Made by a program: the position numbers and the translations under genes. A stretch of 64,000 nt of DNA, taken from contig NZ_JAERQJ010000001.1 of the NCBI RefSeq assembly GCF_016735115.1, forward strand, positions 310,001-374,000. Direction: 5' to 3'. This stretch comes from Aquimarina mytili. GTDB taxonomy: Bacteria; Bacteroidota; Bacteroidia; Flavobacteriales; Flavobacteriaceae. Every line of letters begins with the position of its first letter. Positions within the stretch are counted from its first letter, which is position 1. The notes under the pieces are model-generated. The model was given only the letters and a program-made list of their open reading frames with translations. It did not search any database and was not told the DNA's origin. Of this stretch, positions 62,385 through 64,000 are shown one piece after another.

Positions 62385-64000
62385 ATGTATAAACTTATTT
62401 ATAGTTGCCTTGTCTTAGTAATAGTTATCTCTTGCAATAAAAAGCAAGCCCAAGAAGAAAACATAGAGCAAAATGAAACATTGTTCACCAAACTATCTTC
62501 TGAAACTACCAATATTGATTTTATCAATCAGGTAAATAATGAGAAAGATTTTAACATTTTTACCTATCGAAATTTTTATAACGGTGGTGGAGTGGCCATA
62601 GGCGATATTAATAATGATGGATTGCCAGATGTGTACCTTACAGCAAATCAAAAACAAAATAAGCTATACCTCAATAAAGGTAATTTTAAGTTTGAAGATA
62701 TTTCTAAATCTTCAAAAACTACAGGAAAAAATGCTTGGTCTACTGGTGTAGTGATGGTTGATATTAATGCAGATGGATTATTAGATATTTACGTGTGTAA
62801 CGCGGGAAATGTAAAAGGCGATGATCAAAAAAATGAATTGTTTATTAATAATGGTCCTTCGAAAGACTCAGGAATCATAACTTTTACCGAAAAAGCAGCC
62901 GAGTACAACCTTGCCGATAGTGGGTTTACAACACATGCTGCTTTTTTTGACTATGATGCCGATGGAGATCTTGATGTATATTTACTTAACAATAGTTTTA
63001 TACCTGTAAGCAGTCTTGGATATGTAAATAAACGAAACCTTAGGGCCAAAGATTGGAAGATTCCCGATATCTTAAAAGGTGGGGGAGATAAACTACTTAG
63101 AAATGATAATGGAGTATTCAAAGATGTAAGTGAGGCTGCAGGAATTTATGGTAGTCTAATTGGTTTTGGATTGGGGGTTACTATAGGAGATGTCAATCAA
63201 GATCTACTTCCTGATATTTATGTGTCTAATGATTTTTATGAGAGAGATTACTTATATATCAATAAAGGCGATGGAACCTTTTCTGAAGAAATCAAAAACT
63301 GGATGCAACATTTAAGTATCTCTTCGATGGGTGCAGATATGGCAGATATCAATAATGATGGTCTTCCAGAGATTTTTGTTACCGATATGTTACCCGAAGA
63401 TGATCAAAGACTGAAAGAAACAAGTTCTTTTGAAAGTTATGATGTATACAGGTTAAAGAAAAGCAGAGATTTTTATAATCAGTATATGCAAAATTCTTTA
63501 CAACTTCATAATGGTGATAATTCTTTTTCTGAAATCGCTTTCTATGGTGGAGTTGCAAAAACAGATTGGAGCTGGGGAGCCCTTTTGTTTGATATGGATA
63601 ATGATGGGTATAGAGATATCTATGTTAGTAATGGAATTTATCATGATCTGACTAACCAGGATTTTATGAATTTCTTTGCCAATGATATTATTCAAAAAAT
63701 GGTTTTAACAGGAAAAAAAGAAGAAGTTGATTCAATTATAAGTAAAATGCCTTCTACCCCTGTTTCTAATTATGCATTCAAGAATAATCAGGACCTCACT
63801 TTTCATAATGTAACCAAAGATTGGGGGTTTAACGAACCTACATTTTCTAACGGATCGGCATATGGAGACTTGGATAATGATGGAGATTTGGATCTGATTG
63901 TGAATAATTTTAATATGCCAGTTTCGATCTATAAGAATAATAGCGAAAAGGAGCAAAATAATTACCTGAAAGTACAGCTTAAAGGCTCTGATAAGAATGT
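62385..64000 (+). CDS. VCBS-repeat / ASPIC-UnbV lipoprotein, copy 2, cut by the window end
   Basis: An open frame runs from the ATG at 62385 to the window edge, 538 codons so far, without a stop. It begins with a lipoprotein signal (LVIVISCNKKQ, Cys at residue 17). The visible part repeats the calcium-binding pattern of copy 1 (GGVAIGDINNDGLPDVYL, VDINADGLLDIYV, DYDADGDLDVYL, DLDNDGDLDLIV). It is a tandem paralogue, one base after the first, and its ASPIC/UnbV end must lie outside the window. Confidence 0.9.
   Translation, partial: MYKLIYSCLVLVIVISCNKKQAQEENIEQNETLFTKLSSETTNIDFINQVNNEKDFNIFTYRNFYNGGGVAIGDINNDGLPDVYLTANQKQNKLYLNKGNFKFEDISKSSKTTGKNAWSTGVVMVDINADGLLDIYVCNAGNVKGDDQKNELFINNGPSKDSGIITFTEKAAEYNLADSGFTTHAAFFDYDADGDLDVYLLNNSFIPVSSLGYVNKRNLRAKDWKIPDILKGGGDKLLRNDNGVFKDVSEAAGIYGSLIGFGLGVTIGDVNQDLLPDIYVSNDFYERDYLYINKGDGTFSEEIKNWMQHLSISSMGADMADINNDGLPEIFVTDMLPEDDQRLKETSSFESYDVYRLKKSRDFYNQYMQNSLQLHNGDNSFSEIAFYGGVAKTDWSWGALLFDMDNDGYRDIYVSNGIYHDLTNQDFMNFFANDIIQKMVLTGKKEEVDSIISKMPSTPVSNYAFKNNQDLTFHNVTKDWGFNEPTFSNGSAYGDLDNDGDLDLIVNNFNMPVSIYKNNSEKEQNNYLKVQLKGSDKN

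Overview
The window is AT-rich DNA whose gene content, TAnnTTTG-type promoters, SusC/SusD pair, mevalonate-pathway genes and many small signal-peptide proteins point to a marine member of the Flavobacteriaceae (Bacteroidota). An Aquimarina-like genus is plausible but cannot be fixed from the sequence alone. I saw no rRNA, tRNA, insertion sequence, integrase or CRISPR array. Coding density is high, and the window ends inside a gene.

Layout. 1-1182 carries a glutaryl-CoA-type acyl-CoA dehydrogenase, followed by 456 bp packed with GGTT/AACC dyads. 1639-4966 holds a glycerophosphodiesterase, a BaiN-like flavoprotein, a DUF1697 protein and a secreted unknown. 5031-6101 is a TspO-TetR operon. 6199-9187 is an isoprenoid block (diphosphomevalonate decarboxylase, mevalonate kinase, UbiA-type prenyltransferase). 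10031-11866 has a nitrilase and an RluB-like pseudouridine synthase. 11847-15870 is a tightly packed minus-strand glycosyltransferase operon. 16208-19169 pairs a membrane polyferredoxin with an FAD oxidoreductase. 19481-23443 is a plus-strand run of envelope genes (DUF547, beta-barrel, GH113-like lipoprotein, Omp85-like protein). 23783-35302 is a mixture of small enzymes and unknowns, including a TetR regulator with a clear operator in front of a metallo-hydrolase gene, RsgA, DinB, and a 42-bp tandem repeat.

The most distinctive region is 35338-47129. Its right half (42633-47129, minus strand) is an arsenosugar biosynthesis operon: an AhpD-like protein, radical-SAM ArsS, rhodanese, TIGR04282 glycosyltransferase, purine nucleoside phosphorylase and ArsM-type methyltransferase, closed by a strong terminator, with a PiT phosphate transporter beyond it. 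Its left half (35338-39786, minus strand) contains the partner TIGR04283 glycosyltransferase behind three DUF547 paralogues and a membrane di-iron hydroxylase. An Old Yellow Enzyme separates the halves. I infer a possible extended pathway in which arsenic is methylated, adenosylated, freed of adenine and glycosylated, with the left half doing further envelope or lipid-linked steps.

47363-64000 is a glycan-use locus: a GH3 beta-glucosidase, two LacI regulators, a cytoplasmic GH13 alpha-glucosidase, SusC, SusD and two tandem VCBS/ASPIC lipoproteins, the second cut by the window edge. Two nearly identical LacI-type operator sites link the GH3 gene and the LacI/GH13 divergent promoter region.
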